64,000 nucleotides of DNA, taken from positions 482,001 through 546,000 of the forward strand of contig NZ_CP084622.1 in NCBI RefSeq assembly GCF_020422885.1. The letters run 5' to 3'. Position numbers and translations under genes: made by a program. The notes under the pieces are model-generated. The model ran no database searches and had not been told where the DNA came from. It saw nothing but the letters and a program-made list of their open reading frames with translations. Shown piece by piece: positions 15,967 to 24,864 of the stretch. The DNA comes from Mesobacillus sp. S13 (lineage in GTDB: Bacteria; Bacillota; Bacilli; Bacillales; Cytobacillaceae). Positions within the stretch are counted from its first letter, which is position 1; every line of letters begins with the position of its first letter.

Positions 15967-16146
15967 TTACAAACTTTCATTATCCTTCAATGTCGAAATG
16001 AATCTATTGCGATATTTTGCTTTGTTGAGCAATTGTTCGATGTTCTTTAGAATGGTGTGGTGCTCGTTTGGGTTAAGGGCATGCATTAATTGTAATTTCA
16101 ATTCCTTTAATTTTATTTCTTCTTCTGTAGAAAGATTGCTCTTCAT
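15967..16146 (-). CDS. Small helical protein, unknown function
   Basis: 59 residues: MKSNLSTEEEIKLKELKLQL, then MHALNPNEHHTILKNIEQLL and NKAKYRNRFISTLKDNESL. Two amphipathic helices joined by ALNPNEHH suggest a small helical hairpin, reminiscent in size of Spo0E-like or DUF-type spore proteins, but the Spo0E SQELD motif is absent. AGGAGGAG lies five bases before the ATG at 16146, an excellent ribosome site. The coding call rests on that and the clean composition. Confidence 0.6.
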   Translation of the reverse strand: MKSNLSTEEEIKLKELKLQLMHALNPNEHHTILKNIEQLLNKAKYRNRFISTLKDNESL

Positions 16147-16292
16147 TCTGACTCCTCCTCTAGATTAATAGGAACTAACACTAATAGAGTAACTGGAGGA
16201 TATTAAGGAAATGCAGGTGTTTTATTAAGACTTTTTTAAGGCTGCAGGGTCCAAGTCCTGATTTACATGTCGTTGTGGGCAATAGCTGATTT

Positions 16293-16717
16293 TATCGGCC
16301 ACTTTTTTATGGTTACGGCCATCCGAATGTTCAATAGGACCCTTCTATCGGCCACATTATGTGGTTACGGCCATCTGAATGTCCGATAGGGCCCTTCTAT
16401 CGGCCACTTTTTCAGTCTTCGGCCATCCGAATGTCCAATAGGACCCTTCTATCGGCCACATTATGTGGTTACGGCCATCTGAATGTCCGATAGGGCCCTT
16501 CTATCGGCCACTTTTTATGGTTACGCCCATCCGCTTGTCCGATAGGGCCTTTCTATCGGCCACTTCTTGTGGTTACGTCCATCTGAATGTCCGATAGAGC
16601 CCTTCTATCGGCCACTTTTTCTGTCTTCAGCCATCCAATTGTCCGATAGGACCCTTCTATCGGCCACATTATGTGGTTACGGCCATCTGAATGTCCGATA
16701 AAGCTCTTCTATCGGCC
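16293..16717. repeat. Tandem hairpin array 3, eight units of 52-53 bp
   Basis: Units start TATCGGCCAC at 16293, 16346, 16398, 16450, 16502, 16554, 16606 and 16658, with a ninth partial copy at 16710. The first is 53 bp and the rest 52. CCGATAG and CTATCGG form a stem across a 7-base loop GGCCCTT at each unit border, extendable to 10 bp with one mismatch. Two internal variants (ATTATGTGGTTACGG and TTTTTCTGTCTTC) alternate irregularly. The remaining 16147-16292 stretch has no feature. It lies between two reverse genes, 44 bp from the chemoreceptor stop. Confidence 0.93.
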
Positions 16718-16760
16718 AAATACGTGCATATTCACCAAAAAAAACCTGATCCAAAATGGA

Positions 16761-18455
16761 TCAGGCTTTACTTCCAAGTCTGAACTGGTTGGTAATCTCG
16801 GCTAATGAACTGGCGAGGTTATTCAGCTTCATTCCGATTTGATCGGTGGTTTCCATCTGGCCAACCTGAGTCTCACTTGCCAGAAGCATTTCTTCTGCGC
16901 TTGCCAGGGTTTCCTGTGAGACGGACAGGAAGCTATCGGCTCCCTCTGCTAACTGCGGCAGGGTGTTCTCAAGGTTTTTTAGCTCTCCTTGCACAGAGTG
17001 AAGCTTGGTGCTCACGGCAGAAATCCCGTCCATCAGTTCGTCGAAGGACGATTGTGAGCTGCCTGCCATTGATAGATTGGTTATGATTTTCGTATGCATC
17101 TCATCAAATTCTGCTGTTGCCCCAATCGTAATTTTCTCCATCTTACCGATAGCCTTAGTGATTTCCTCGGCGGTTTTTGCTGATTGTTCGGCAAGGCTGC
17201 CGACTTCATTAGCGACAACCACAAAACCTTTGCCGGCTTCACCTGCGCGGGCTGCTTCAATCGAGGCATTGAGTGCGAGCAGTTTAGTCTGGTCGGCAAT
17301 TGCTTTTACCATGCCAACAAGTTTGGTGATCGATAACGAATAGTCTTTCACTTGATGGACTGTATTGGCTAATTGATTGAAGTCCTTTTCAAATGAATGA
17401 ATCATTGAGATTAGTTCACGCAGTGTTTTTTCACCATGCAGAGCGGAGGCATTCATTGCTTCTGAGCTGCTGAACACACTGTCCATATTCATTACCATGT
17501 CTTCAATCATATCTTTCATTTCTGTAAAACTTCGAACGCTTGTCTCTGAGCTTGCGGCAGTTTGTTGTGCTCCGGTTTTGACAAGATGTATGGCTGCGAC
17601 AAGCTGCTGGCTGCTCGCCAGTGAACTTTGAGAAGAATCCTTGAGCTCATTGCCGGTATTTCCTAACTCTTTTGTCGTGGCTGTCAGTTCGGTCACCATT
17701 TGCATCATCTGCTCAATCATGCTGTTGTAGCTTTTTTGAAGGGAGTTGATTTCGGGAATAGAGGTATCTATATCAGCAGCACTTTGCAAATGGCCATCGC
17801 GGACCTTCTTCATTGTGTTTCTAAGCTCGTTCAATGGCTTCGTCAGTTTTTTGACAAACAGGCTGATCAAAATCGTTGAAGCTAATAGACTGATCAAGAT
17901 GACGATGATTGTAAAAAAAGCCATTTCATTAACGGGTTCCATATATGTACTGGTTGGGATCACGATGACATAAATCCCATTGATTTCTTTCATTTCATTA
18001 AAAGCAATTGTATAGTCTTGTCCATTGAATGCGGAATGGAACACCCCGTTCCTGGACTTTTGGATGGACTTAATTTGGCTGTCAGAAAAGGTATACTCTG
18101 ACTTCTTGCTTACATTGAAGGGAGCAGCTTCTCCTTCACTAATATAGAAGAAATCAGAAGCAATTCCATCATCTTTTAGCTTTTTCTGCTGTGAGCGGAC
18201 ATTGACTTCCAACTGCTGCCTGAAATAATCATCATCACTAATATAGACAAATTTCAGATTCTCGGCTATGAATCCTATTAATTGTGCTTCCCTTAGAAGG
18301 CGATGTTCGACCGTTTCGACAGCCATATTCTTTGCTTTTATGTAGGAGCTGACTCCGACAGTGACAACCGAAATCATCAGAAGGGTGGAGAATAAGAGCA
18401 GCAAGCGTGTGCCTAGCGTGAAAGAGGAAAACTTGGTTGTGAACTTCAAAATCAT
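16761..18455 (-). CDS. Methyl-accepting chemotaxis protein
   Basis: About 564 residues. Layout: short cytoplasmic start, membrane helix 1 (~15-37, [18 protein letters not shown]), extracellular sensor (~38-180, single-Cache-like, with DYTIAFNEM and [17 protein letters not shown]), helix 2 (~183-205), HAMP ([16 protein letters not shown]) and the long coiled-coil signalling domain. The tip, which contacts CheA and CheW, is [20 protein letters not shown] followed by [18 protein letters not shown]. No CheR-binding pentapeptide is seen. The ligand is unknown. GGAGG lies only two bases before ATG 18455. The TTG at 18449 is better spaced and may be the true start. Confidence 0.93.
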   Translation of the reverse strand: MILKFTTKFSSFTLGTRLLLLFSTLLMISVVTVGVSSYIKAKNMAVETVEHRLLREAQLIGFIAENLKFVYISDDDYFRQQLEVNVRSQQKKLKDDGIASDFFYISEGEAAPFNVSKKSEYTFSDSQIKSIQKSRNGVFHSAFNGQDYTIAFNEMKEINGIYVIVIPTSTYMEPVNEMAFFTIIVILISLLASTILISLFVKKLTKPLNELRNTMKKVRDGHLQSAADIDTSIPEINSLQKSYNSMIEQMMQMVTELTATTKELGNTGNELKDSSQSSLASSQQLVAAIHLVKTGAQQTAASSETSVRSFTEMKDMIEDMVMNMDSVFSSSEAMNASALHGEKTLRELISMIHSFEKDFNQLANTVHQVKDYSLSITKLVGMVKAIADQTKLLALNASIEAARAGEAGKGFVVVANEVGSLAEQSAKTAEEITKAIGKMEKITIGATAEFDEMHTKIITNLSMAGSSQSSFDELMDGISAVSTKLHSVQGELKNLENTLPQLAEGADSFLSVSQETLASAEEMLLASETQVGQMETTDQIGMKLNNLASSLAEITNQFRLGSKA

Positions 18456-18913
18456 TACCTCCAATTATGATACGATCGACCTATTACATTCAGTATACCG
18501 AGCGATTGTAAAGTGAATGTTAAGGTTTTGTAAGGATACTTTTTCTATTTTTGGAAAAGAGAAGATGATTTAATGAAGTTATTTGATACTTTCAGTTCCT
18601 AGAGCATTTCTATCTAGAACGTGATACCGAATAAAATATCCCAAGCTTGTCTCAATACTTCCGATATACCTCCAAATATTCCCCTGAGAGAGCTTTATCC
18701 ATGATTAGCCTCATATAATGGCCCATATCTTTAAAATGTTACCGCTTCCATTCACTATCTCGGCCTTATGCTCACGAATGCCCCCATATCCCTTGAATGT
18801 GTTCCTGAGGATGTTAACATTAATAACGTTGGCAAAAGACGAACGGTATACGAACACTTTTTGAATGAGTGATTGTTTCATCTGTTGCAGACGGATTCAC
18901 AAGGAGGTATTGG
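18456..18913. other. Intergenic region upstream of proBA
   Basis: 458 bp between divergent genes. I looked for a T-box leader, which controls proBA in some Bacilli, and did not find the AGGGTGG-type T-box sequence or a terminator/antiterminator pair. No small gene was seen. The spaced runs around 18660-18800 are unremarkable. Confidence 0.4.
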
Positions 18914-20038
18914 ATGTTAGAGCAAGACAGGAAGATAAAAAGAGTTGTAATTAAGATTGGCAGCAGTTCGCTTACGAGCATGCACGGGGAAATCAGCCGC
19001 AGGAAGCTGGAGAAGCTGGCGAACCAGATTGTGGCCTTGAAGGATGCTGGCTATGAAACAGCCGTTGTATCATCTGGCGCAGTGGCGGCAGGGTACCGAA
19101 AACTTGGCTGTATTCAGCGGCCGACTTCATTGCCGGAAAAGCAGGCAGCCGCCTCAATAGGCCAGGGCTTGTTAATGGAATCTTACTCAGAACTCTTTTT
19201 ATCTCATGGGTATGTCGCTTCGCAGATCTTGATCACGAGAAGCGATTTCGCGAATGAGAATCGCTACAACAACATGAAAAATACGTTGAATGTCCTGTTG
19301 GAGAGAGGGATCATCCCGATCATCAATGAAAATGACACGGTCACGGTTGATCGCCTGCGTTTTGGTGACAATGACACATTGTCAGCAAAGGTTGCAGCGC
19401 TGATTGAGGCCGACCAGCTGATCATCCTTTCCGACATCGACGGATTGTATGACGATAACCCGAACAACAACCCAGACGCTAAATTGCTTGATAAGGTCCA
19501 TGAAATCACTCCTGAAATCGAAGCAGCCGCAGGCGGTTCCGGAAGTGCAGTCGGTACAGGCGGGATGAAGTCGAAAATCTCCGCGGTGAAAATTGCGATG
19601 GCATCTGGAATCGATTCGTTTTTAGGGAAGGCCGACAGCAAGGACATTTTGGTAAATGCAGTGAGCGGAACGGCAAAGGGAACGTATTTTAACCAGGACC
19701 CGGAAGGATTCAACCTCGACAACAACCAGCAATGGATCGCCTTCCATTCTGGACCTGAGGGTGAAGTCATCATCTGCCCGGAATCAAGGACAGCCATCAT
19801 CGAGGATCGGAAAAACATCCTTCCATCTGACATCCTTCAGGTAAAAGGAAGGTTCGGCGAGGGAGCGGTCGTCAGAGTGATGGATGAAACCGGAGAAGAG
19901 ATCGGGCTCGGACGGATTAATTATTCCAGCGGAAAATTGGAAGAGACACTTATTGAAGAAGAATGTGAACGAAAAGAAGCAATCGAACAGGACACATTTG
20001 TCTGTTCACGTGATTTTGCATTGCCAGTATCAGTCTAA
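18914..20038 (+). CDS. proB: Glutamate 5-kinase
   Basis: 374 residues. It phosphorylates L-glutamate with ATP to gamma-glutamyl phosphate, the first step of proline synthesis, in the cytoplasm. The amino-acid kinase domain (~1-255) shows VVIKIGSSSLT (phosphate loop), AVVSSGAVAAGYRKLG, PIINENDTVTVDRLRFGDND (glutamate site) and LSDIDGLYDDNP. GTGGMKSKISAVKIA is the ATP/Mg loop. A PUA domain (~275-360) follows, as in ProB and ProJ. ATG 18914 follows CAAGGAGGTATTGG. The gene is 21 bases before proA and forms an operon with it. No upstream RNA regulator is visible. The PUA domain is linked to feedback control by proline in this family. Confidence 0.97.
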   Translation: MLEQDRKIKRVVIKIGSSSLTSMHGEISRRKLEKLANQIVALKDAGYETAVVSSGAVAAGYRKLGCIQRPTSLPEKQAAASIGQGLLMESYSELFLSHGYVASQILITRSDFANENRYNNMKNTLNVLLERGIIPIINENDTVTVDRLRFGDNDTLSAKVAALIEADQLIILSDIDGLYDDNPNNNPDAKLLDKVHEITPEIEAAAGGSGSAVGTGGMKSKISAVKIAMASGIDSFLGKADSKDILVNAVSGTAKGTYFNQDPEGFNLDNNQQWIAFHSGPEGEVIICPESRTAIIEDRKNILPSDILQVKGRFGEGAVVRVMDETGEEIGLGRINYSSGKLEETLIEEECERKEAIEQDTFVCSRDFALPVSV

Positions 20039-20059
20039 AAATATACAGGAGGCGTTTTG

Positions 20060-21325
20060 ATGACATTGACAATGACTCAAGCAACGACAGTAGAGGAACA
20101 AGCGATTGCAGCGAAAAAGGCAGCGAAGCAGCTGAGCATCCTTTCCACTGAGGAAAAAAACGATGCACTGCTGATTCTCGCTGACGCACTGGATCATAAT
20201 TATGAAACCATTTTAGCGGAGAACGAAAAAGATCTGCAGAACGGAAGGGAAAAAGGCTTCGAGGACGCATTCATGGATCGCCTGGCCCTCTCACGCGAAC
20301 GAATTGCAGACTTTGCGGAAGGACTTCGCCAGGTCGCTGAGCATGCTGATCCAGTCGGCGACGTACTTTCAGACTGGACCTTGGAAAATGGACTCAATGT
20401 GAATGAAATCCGCGTCCCGCTCGGTGTCATCGGGATGATTTACGAAGCGCGCCCGAACGTAACCGTTGATGCAGCAGGGCTGGCACTCAAATCAGGAAAC
20501 GCCATTATTTTAAAAGGCGGATCATCCGCACTGTCCTCCAATAAAGCCATCGTCGACATCATGCACCAGGCACTTGAGAACACCAAGGTGCCTAAAGACG
20601 CCATCCAATTTATTGCCACAGCAGACCGTGAAGCAACACAGCAGCTGTTCACGATGAAAGAGCATATTGATGTCTTGATCCCGCGCGGCGGCGGAGCATT
20701 GATCAAGGCAGTCGTTGAAAACGCGACGGTTCCTGTACTAGAAACCGGGGTAGGGAACTGCCATCTGTATGTAGACGAAGAAGCGGATACGGAAAAAGCA
20801 TTGAACATCATGATCAACGCCAAAACAGACCGCCCGGCTGTATGCAACGCGGCAGAGACACTCATTGTTCATCAAGCATGGCTTGAGGAAAACAATGAGA
20901 AGCTTGCGGCCGCATTCCAGGAGAATGGAATCACCGTACATGGTGATGAAGCAGCAGCTTCGGTTCTGCCGAATGTTGTGCCCGCAAATGAGAGTGATTG
21001 GGCTGATGAATATTTGAGCCTCGACATCGCCGTCAAGGTTGTTAATGATATGGATGAAGCGATCGAGCACATCGACCAGTACGGCACCAAACACTCTGAA
21101 GCAATCATTACAGAAAATACTGAGAACGCCAAGAAATTCCTTCAGTTAGTTGATGCAGCAGCGCTCTATCATAACGCATCCACTAGATTCACAGATGGAG
21201 GAGCGTTAGGGTTTGGTGCTGAGATTGGGATTTCAACTCAGAAGCTCCATGCCAGAGGGCCGATGGGCTTGCCGGCATTGACTACCAGGAAGTATGTCAT
21301 GGTTGGGGATGGATTGGTTAGGTAA
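20060..21325 (+). CDS. proA: Gamma-glutamyl phosphate reductase
   Basis: 421 residues. It reduces gamma-glutamyl phosphate with NADPH to glutamate semialdehyde, the second step of proline synthesis. Aldehyde-dehydrogenase-superfamily fold: GVIGMIYEARPNVTVDAAGL (nucleotide site), LILKGGSSALSSNKAI-like segment, DVLIPRGGGALIKAVVENA, and the catalytic Cys in RPAVCNAAETLIVH. The C-terminal HNASTRFTDGGALGFGAEIG motif is characteristic of ProA. ATG 20060 follows AGGAGG. A TTG one codon earlier is too close. It is translated downstream of proB and both are closed by the terminator at 21349. Confidence 0.97.
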   Translation: MTLTMTQATTVEEQAIAAKKAAKQLSILSTEEKNDALLILADALDHNYETILAENEKDLQNGREKGFEDAFMDRLALSRERIADFAEGLRQVAEHADPVGDVLSDWTLENGLNVNEIRVPLGVIGMIYEARPNVTVDAAGLALKSGNAIILKGGSSALSSNKAIVDIMHQALENTKVPKDAIQFIATADREATQQLFTMKEHIDVLIPRGGGALIKAVVENATVPVLETGVGNCHLYVDEEADTEKALNIMINAKTDRPAVCNAAETLIVHQAWLEENNEKLAAAFQENGITVHGDEAAASVLPNVVPANESDWADEYLSLDIAVKVVNDMDEAIEHIDQYGTKHSEAIITENTENAKKFLQLVDAAALYHNASTRFTDGGALGFGAEIGISTQKLHARGPMGLPALTTRKYVMVGDGLVR

Positions 21326-21348
21326 ACAAATTCTTATAAGAGACCCAT

Positions 21349-21390
21349 GAATTGACGTATGGATTGGCATGCGTCAATTCTTGTTTTTTT
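21349..21390 (+). terminator. proBA terminator
   Basis: GAATTGACG (21349-21357) and CGTCAATTC (21372-21380) pair perfectly, followed by TTGTTTTTTT. Confidence 0.9.
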
Positions 21391-21476
21391 GGCTTAATTA
21401 AAACTTAATCATCCTTTACCTAGATGAAAGTTTAGGTAATATTTTCAGTTACTGGATTGCAATCATCGAGAATCGA

Positions 21477-21710
21477 GGGGACTCCGCTTATCAGTTATGG
21501 AATCATATTAAGAAACGTAAATAGCCGGAGAAATTTCTCTTAAATAGTAAATAGCTTTGAAAATAGCCTAAATAGCCGGAGAGATTCCGCCTATTGACTT
21601 CAAAAAGTCAAAAATGGGAGGTTTTGCGTTGCATAACCGGAAAGTTTCCGCTTATATACCCCAAAAACAGCTCGATTCTGTATTTAACCGGAAAATCTCC
21701 TCTTATTTAT
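21477..21710. repeat. Degenerate CCGGAAA...TCCGCTTAT array (about 51-bp spacing)
   Basis: Cores of the type (A/T)NCCGGA-n-TCCGCTTAT occur at 21523, 21574, 21635 and 21686, plus a half unit GGGGACTCCGCTTATC at 21477. Spacings are 46, 51, 61 and 51 bp. The same core recurs at 45958 and 47585-47660. The units are A/T-rich between cores and much more diverged than arrays 1-4. Confidence 0.65.
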
Positions 21711-21763
21711 TTTTCGATGAAGACATGACATCATATTAGGAATTTCCTCTAACTGGACTTGCT

Positions 21764-22564
21764 TTGTGGCTGTACTGGAAGGAATGCCGTTTAAATGTAA
21801 GAAAACAAAAAGTTGAAACTTTTATAGAATTTTATCGTAAATCATTAGAGGTGACTTTGGTGATTGAACTATTATTTCTCTTTGTTCTGTTATTGCTTAC
21901 AACTCTAGCTCGGTATATTGTATTTGATGCATTTGAGCCACTGATGTTTGCGGTGATTCTGGTGCTTCCAGTAGGCTCACTTGCTATATATTTGCTCAGT
22001 AAAAGGTTCGCAGAGAAAGAGCGTGCTTATCAGCCGAAAAATATCGAAGGCTGGTCATTTTACAATATCCAAAAATCATTACCCATTCAGAAACCTCTTT
22101 TTAAAGGGATAGTTCAAAGAGGATACATAAAACGGTACTTTCCGCAGAAGTGGAAATATATCTTTGGCGATCTTTTCGGTTTTAACTGGTATCTTTCTTT
22201 AGAAATTGAAATCGATAATGATGTATACGACGTACAATGGTATCGAGAAAAGTGGTTCACCCAACAGGATCAATGGAAGATCTATCAAAATGGAAAGCTC
22301 ATTGGCAAAGCTCAAACACAGGTGAATCTGAGGAATGCACTGCAACTAAATGAAGTAATCAAGCTCAACTTCTTTGACACGACTATTGTGTCTTCAGCAA
22401 TGACGGTTACATCAACCATTTCACTTACCCAAGACAAAGTGCTGCTCGGCACAATGAAACGGAACCATATCATCAGCAATGTACAAGTATTAGAGGTACA
22501 AGATGAAAAACCGGAATACCTTGTCGCGCTGATTCTTCATTCCTATTTTTTCAAAAGTAAATAA
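21764..22564 (+). CDS. Membrane protein with tubby-C-terminal-like domain
   Basis: Up to 266 residues. Two membrane helices (~28-50 VTLVIELLFLFVLLLLTTLA, ~60-80 FAVILVLPVGSLAIYLLS) precede a soluble domain with strands YVIDNDVYDVQW-like, WKIYQNGKLIGKAQTQVN and LVALILHSYFFKSK. The 'W-x-I-x-x-x-G-x-x-I-G' and 'A-L-I-L-H' pieces are the pattern I associate with tubby C-terminal domain-like proteins of Firmicutes, but this is a moderate call. The TTG start at 21764 lacks a clear ribosome site. A GAGGTGAC at about 21848 before a TTG at 21857 could mark a shorter start. Confidence 0.6.
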   Translation: MWLYWKECRLNVRKQKVETFIEFYRKSLEVTLVIELLFLFVLLLLTTLARYIVFDAFEPLMFAVILVLPVGSLAIYLLSKRFAEKERAYQPKNIEGWSFYNIQKSLPIQKPLFKGIVQRGYIKRYFPQKWKYIFGDLFGFNWYLSLEIEIDNDVYDVQWYREKWFTQQDQWKIYQNGKLIGKAQTQVNLRNALQLNEVIKLNFFDTTIVSSAMTVTSTISLTQDKVLLGTMKRNHIISNVQVLEVQDEKPEYLVALILHSYFFKSK

Positions 22565-22621
22565 AATACATAGAGACACAGATATAACTCGACAGGGACT
22601 CACTAAGGTAAAATCCTTCAA

Positions 22622-22735
22622 AATTTGGCGCTTTCGGTCCCCTTTGAGACCCTGTGTCTTGCTTTTTCGACGGTTTGATTTTATGATATTATCCCGAAGA
22701 GACACGGGATTGAAGAACTGTCCAGTGTCCCTGCT
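22622..22735. terminator. Nested GACACAG/GGGAC hairpins
   Basis: Around 22574-22735 several complementary GGGAC/GTCCC and GACACAG/CTGTGTC pieces can pair. They separate the converging genes ending at 22564 and 22747. The exact active stem cannot be fixed by eye. Confidence 0.4.
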
Positions 22736-22746
22736 TATAGATATCC

Positions 22747-23511
22747 CTACTTTTTCCCCTCTTTGGAAGCATCCACAAAAAAGCCATTAATGATGGATTG
22801 AAAATTACTCTTTGATCCATTCACAGCTTCATTGAAGATTAGAAGGTCTGTATCATGAGTTTCTTTCACTTTCAAATTCGCGACTTCATTATTGATGCTC
22901 TCCATTTTTTTATCCAGCTCAGCGGCTGATATGGCTGCGTCCTTTAGGTCTTTTTTGATCCTTTCCGGAACTTCCTTATCATATTTATAATAGATTTTAT
23001 GTTCCAAGCTGGCCCAAAAATCCATGGCAATTGTTCGGATCTGCAATTCCACAAATACCATCTCTACTCGGTCAGACATGAAAACCGGAATTTTAATAAT
23101 AAGATGGAGGCTCTGATAACCGTTGGGTTTTGGATCCTTGATATAGTCCTTCCGTTCAACCAACTCTATATCCCTTTGCTTTTCAATCATCTGGCTTATT
23201 TTATAAACATCGGTGATAAACGGGCAAATGATTCGGATTCCGGCAATGTCTTTGATGTTTTCCCTGATGGAATCTATCGAAAAGCTAAGGTTTTTCCTGC
23301 TCAGTTTTTTGATGATACTCTCGGGAGACTTTATCCTAGAATTGCAATGTTCTATAGGGTTGTAGTCGTGGATATGAATGAACTCTTCTTTTAAAATATT
23401 GATCTTTGTATTCATTTCTTCCAAAGCAAATTTATAGCTCAAAGAAAACCTTTTAAGTTCGTTCACCATTTGTTTAGGATGTATTCTATATTGCTGAGCC
23501 AATTTTTCCAT
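22747..23511 (-). CDS. ywaC: Small alarmone synthetase, RelP/YwaC type
   Basis: 254 residues. It makes (p)ppGpp from ATP and GTP or GDP and has no hydrolase domain. The RelA/SpoT synthetase core is visible: YNPIEHCNSRIKSPESIIKK (ATP-binding R/K cluster), IAGIRIICPFITDVY, YIKDPKPNGYQSLHLII (substrate G-loop with Tyr), and FVELQIRTIAMDFWASLEHK. The wording 'YNPIEH', 'NGYQSLHL' and 'IQIRTIAMDFWASLEHKIYYK'-type identity matches B. subtilis YwaC (SAS2/RelP) better than YjbM (RelQ). The C-terminus is about 40 residues longer than YwaC. AAGGAGAAG precedes ATG 23511. YwaC-type enzymes respond to cell-wall stress in B. subtilis. Confidence 0.92.
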   Translation of the reverse strand: MEKLAQQYRIHPKQMVNELKRFSLSYKFALEEMNTKINILKEEFIHIHDYNPIEHCNSRIKSPESIIKKLSRKNLSFSIDSIRENIKDIAGIRIICPFITDVYKISQMIEKQRDIELVERKDYIKDPKPNGYQSLHLIIKIPVFMSDRVEMVFVELQIRTIAMDFWASLEHKIYYKYDKEVPERIKKDLKDAAISAAELDKKMESINNEVANLKVKETHDTDLLIFNEAVNGSKSNFQSIINGFFVDASKEGKK

Positions 23512-23607
23512 TTGTAGACTTCTCCTTGTGGTTATAGTCTATAATTCCCCAAGTGGATGAAACTGTAAAAGGGGATAGGTACCACTTCTGAATAAATAAC
23601 TTCTATG

Positions 23608-24018
23608 TTAACCCTCTAAAGGCTGTAAGTGTTCCATTTTCCATTGCAGCCACTGAAAATTACGTACCTTTCTCGGAAGGAATTGCCGGATTTCCTCCTC
23701 GTTATATCCAACTTGAAGCTTCTTTTTTTCAACGATAAGAGGGCTTTTAAGCAGCCGAGGGTGTTCATGGACAAGTTCCAGTAATTCAAATAAAGAAAGT
23801 TTATCAAAATCAATATCCAAGGTTCTATAAGGAAGGGATCTCTTAGAGACGATGTCATCAGTACCATCGGTTGTCATTCGTAAAAGCTCTTGAAGTTCAG
23901 CAACCGTCAAAGGCTCCTCCGCCATATTCCTTTCTACGAATGGGATTTGGTTATTTATCATCCATTGTTTGGCTTTCTTTGTTGATCTGCATCCTAGTCC
24001 ATAGATCGTAACTGTCAT
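23608..24018 (-). CDS. Spx/MgsR-family RNA polymerase-binding regulator, CxxT variant
   Basis: 136 residues, ArsC-like thioredoxin fold. It closely follows Spx: IPFVERNMAEEPLTVAELQE, LLRMTTDGTDDIVSKRS, HPRLLKSPLIVEKKKLQVGY and NEEEIRQFLPRKVRNFQWLQ. Spx acts by binding the RNA polymerase alpha subunit C-terminal domain and is switched by a C10-x-x-C13 disulfide. Here residue 10 is Cys but residue 13 is Thr (GCRSTKK), so that disulfide cannot form. ATG 24018 is used, with GAGGTG ten bases upstream. It is the second gene of a TetR-led operon (29-base gap). It may be redox-insensitive or use a different sensor. Alternative: MgsR branch, with the same conclusion. Confidence 0.9.
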   Translation of the reverse strand: MTVTIYGLGCRSTKKAKQWMINNQIPFVERNMAEEPLTVAELQELLRMTTDGTDDIVSKRSLPYRTLDIDFDKLSLFELLELVHEHPRLLKSPLIVEKKKLQVGYNEEEIRQFLPRKVRNFQWLQWKMEHLQPLEG

Positions 24019-24047
24019 TTTGACCTGCACCTCAATTATTTTGGGTT

Positions 24048-24659
24048 TTACTTGTATATACCTTGTTTCAGTAAACGCATGCTTAGTTTAAAGGATTCCA
24101 TTGCCTCATCATCGGACAAGCCCTTTACTGTTTTCTCGATCAGGTTGTTGAATGCCAGTGCAGAAACCATTTTGAAGATATGTAATAGCTCTTTTTCTGC
24201 AGTTGGATTCAGGTATTCCCGATTTATCAACTCCCCGACCTTCTTGAATTCCTCGTTATCAAGCTGTGTATCCCAAATACTTGTAAAGGAACTCTCTACT
24301 CGATGTGTTGTGTAGAGCAGGGCATTTTTTAAAAAAAGCTTCTCCTCCTCATCTGATAAGGCATGCAAGAAGTAACTTTGAAGTTCAATCACGGCTTCAA
24401 TCAGATCTCCCTGATGTTTTTCCAATAAACCGCTGAAATAGAATTTGGCCTTTTTTACTTTATCTTCTAACAAATAGAAATATAAATCTTCTTTGTCTTC
24501 AAAATATTGATAAAAACTTCCTCTGGATACGCCGGCGGTTTTGATGATATTGGCTATTGAAGCTTCAAAAAATGGAGCCCTGGCGAACTCGATTTCTGCT
24601 GATTCAATCAGCTTTTTCCTTTTAGACTCTGACAAATTAAAGAATGTTTGCTTTGGCAT
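24048..24659 (-). CDS. TetR family transcriptional regulator
   Basis: 203 residues, cytoplasmic ligand-responsive repressor. The N-terminal HTH is KRKKLIESAEIEFARAPFFE then ASIANIIKTAGVSRGSFYQY and FEDKEDLYFYLLEDK. 'GVSRGSFYQYF-x-DK-x-x-L' is the TetR recognition helix. The C-terminal helices are the variable ligand/dimer domain. I start at ATG 24659 (MPKQTFF) with GAGGTG upstream, not the ATG three codons earlier. Three 15-bp palindromes in front (24683-24760) are its probable operators. It leads the TetR-Spx operon and is divergent from the EthD gene at 24865. Confidence 0.93.
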   Translation of the reverse strand: MPKQTFFNLSESKRKKLIESAEIEFARAPFFEASIANIIKTAGVSRGSFYQYFEDKEDLYFYLLEDKVKKAKFYFSGLLEKHQGDLIEAVIELQSYFLHALSDEEEKLFLKNALLYTTHRVESSFTSIWDTQLDNEEFKKVGELINREYLNPTAEKELLHIFKMVSALAFNNLIEKTVKGLSDDEAMESFKLSMRLLKQGIYK

Positions 24660-24682
24660 GATGATCACCTCGATTCAGTGAT

Positions 24683-24760
24683 GTGACACGGTGTCATATT
24701 ATGATTAAATAATAAATGACACTGTGTCACTTGTCAATGTTGAATGTGACACAGCGTCAT
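24683..24760. promoter_or_regulatory. Three TetR-type operators, GTGACAC(A/G/T)GTGTCAT
   Basis: GTGACACGGTGTCAT at 24683-24697, ATGACACTGTGTCAC at 24716-24730 and GTGACACAGCGTCAT at 24746-24760. Centres are 33 and 30 bp apart, three helical turns, so all face one side. They sit between the divergent TetR-Spx and EthD transcription units. Confidence 0.85.
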
Positions 24761-24864
24761 ATTGGGTATGTGTGTTAAAGTTTTTTGTCGAAAGGTAATT
24801 CTTTATTAAGAACGTTTGGTTACTTATAATGAAACTGTGATTCTTTTTTAAAAGGGGGAAGGAA

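Noticed and set aside
18456-18913. T-box leader before proBA
   Set aside because: No T-box AGGGTGG-type sequence, specifier stem or terminator/antiterminator pair could be found.
19264-19833. 189-codon reverse frame inside proB
   Set aside because: Antisense shadow of proB without a ribosome site.
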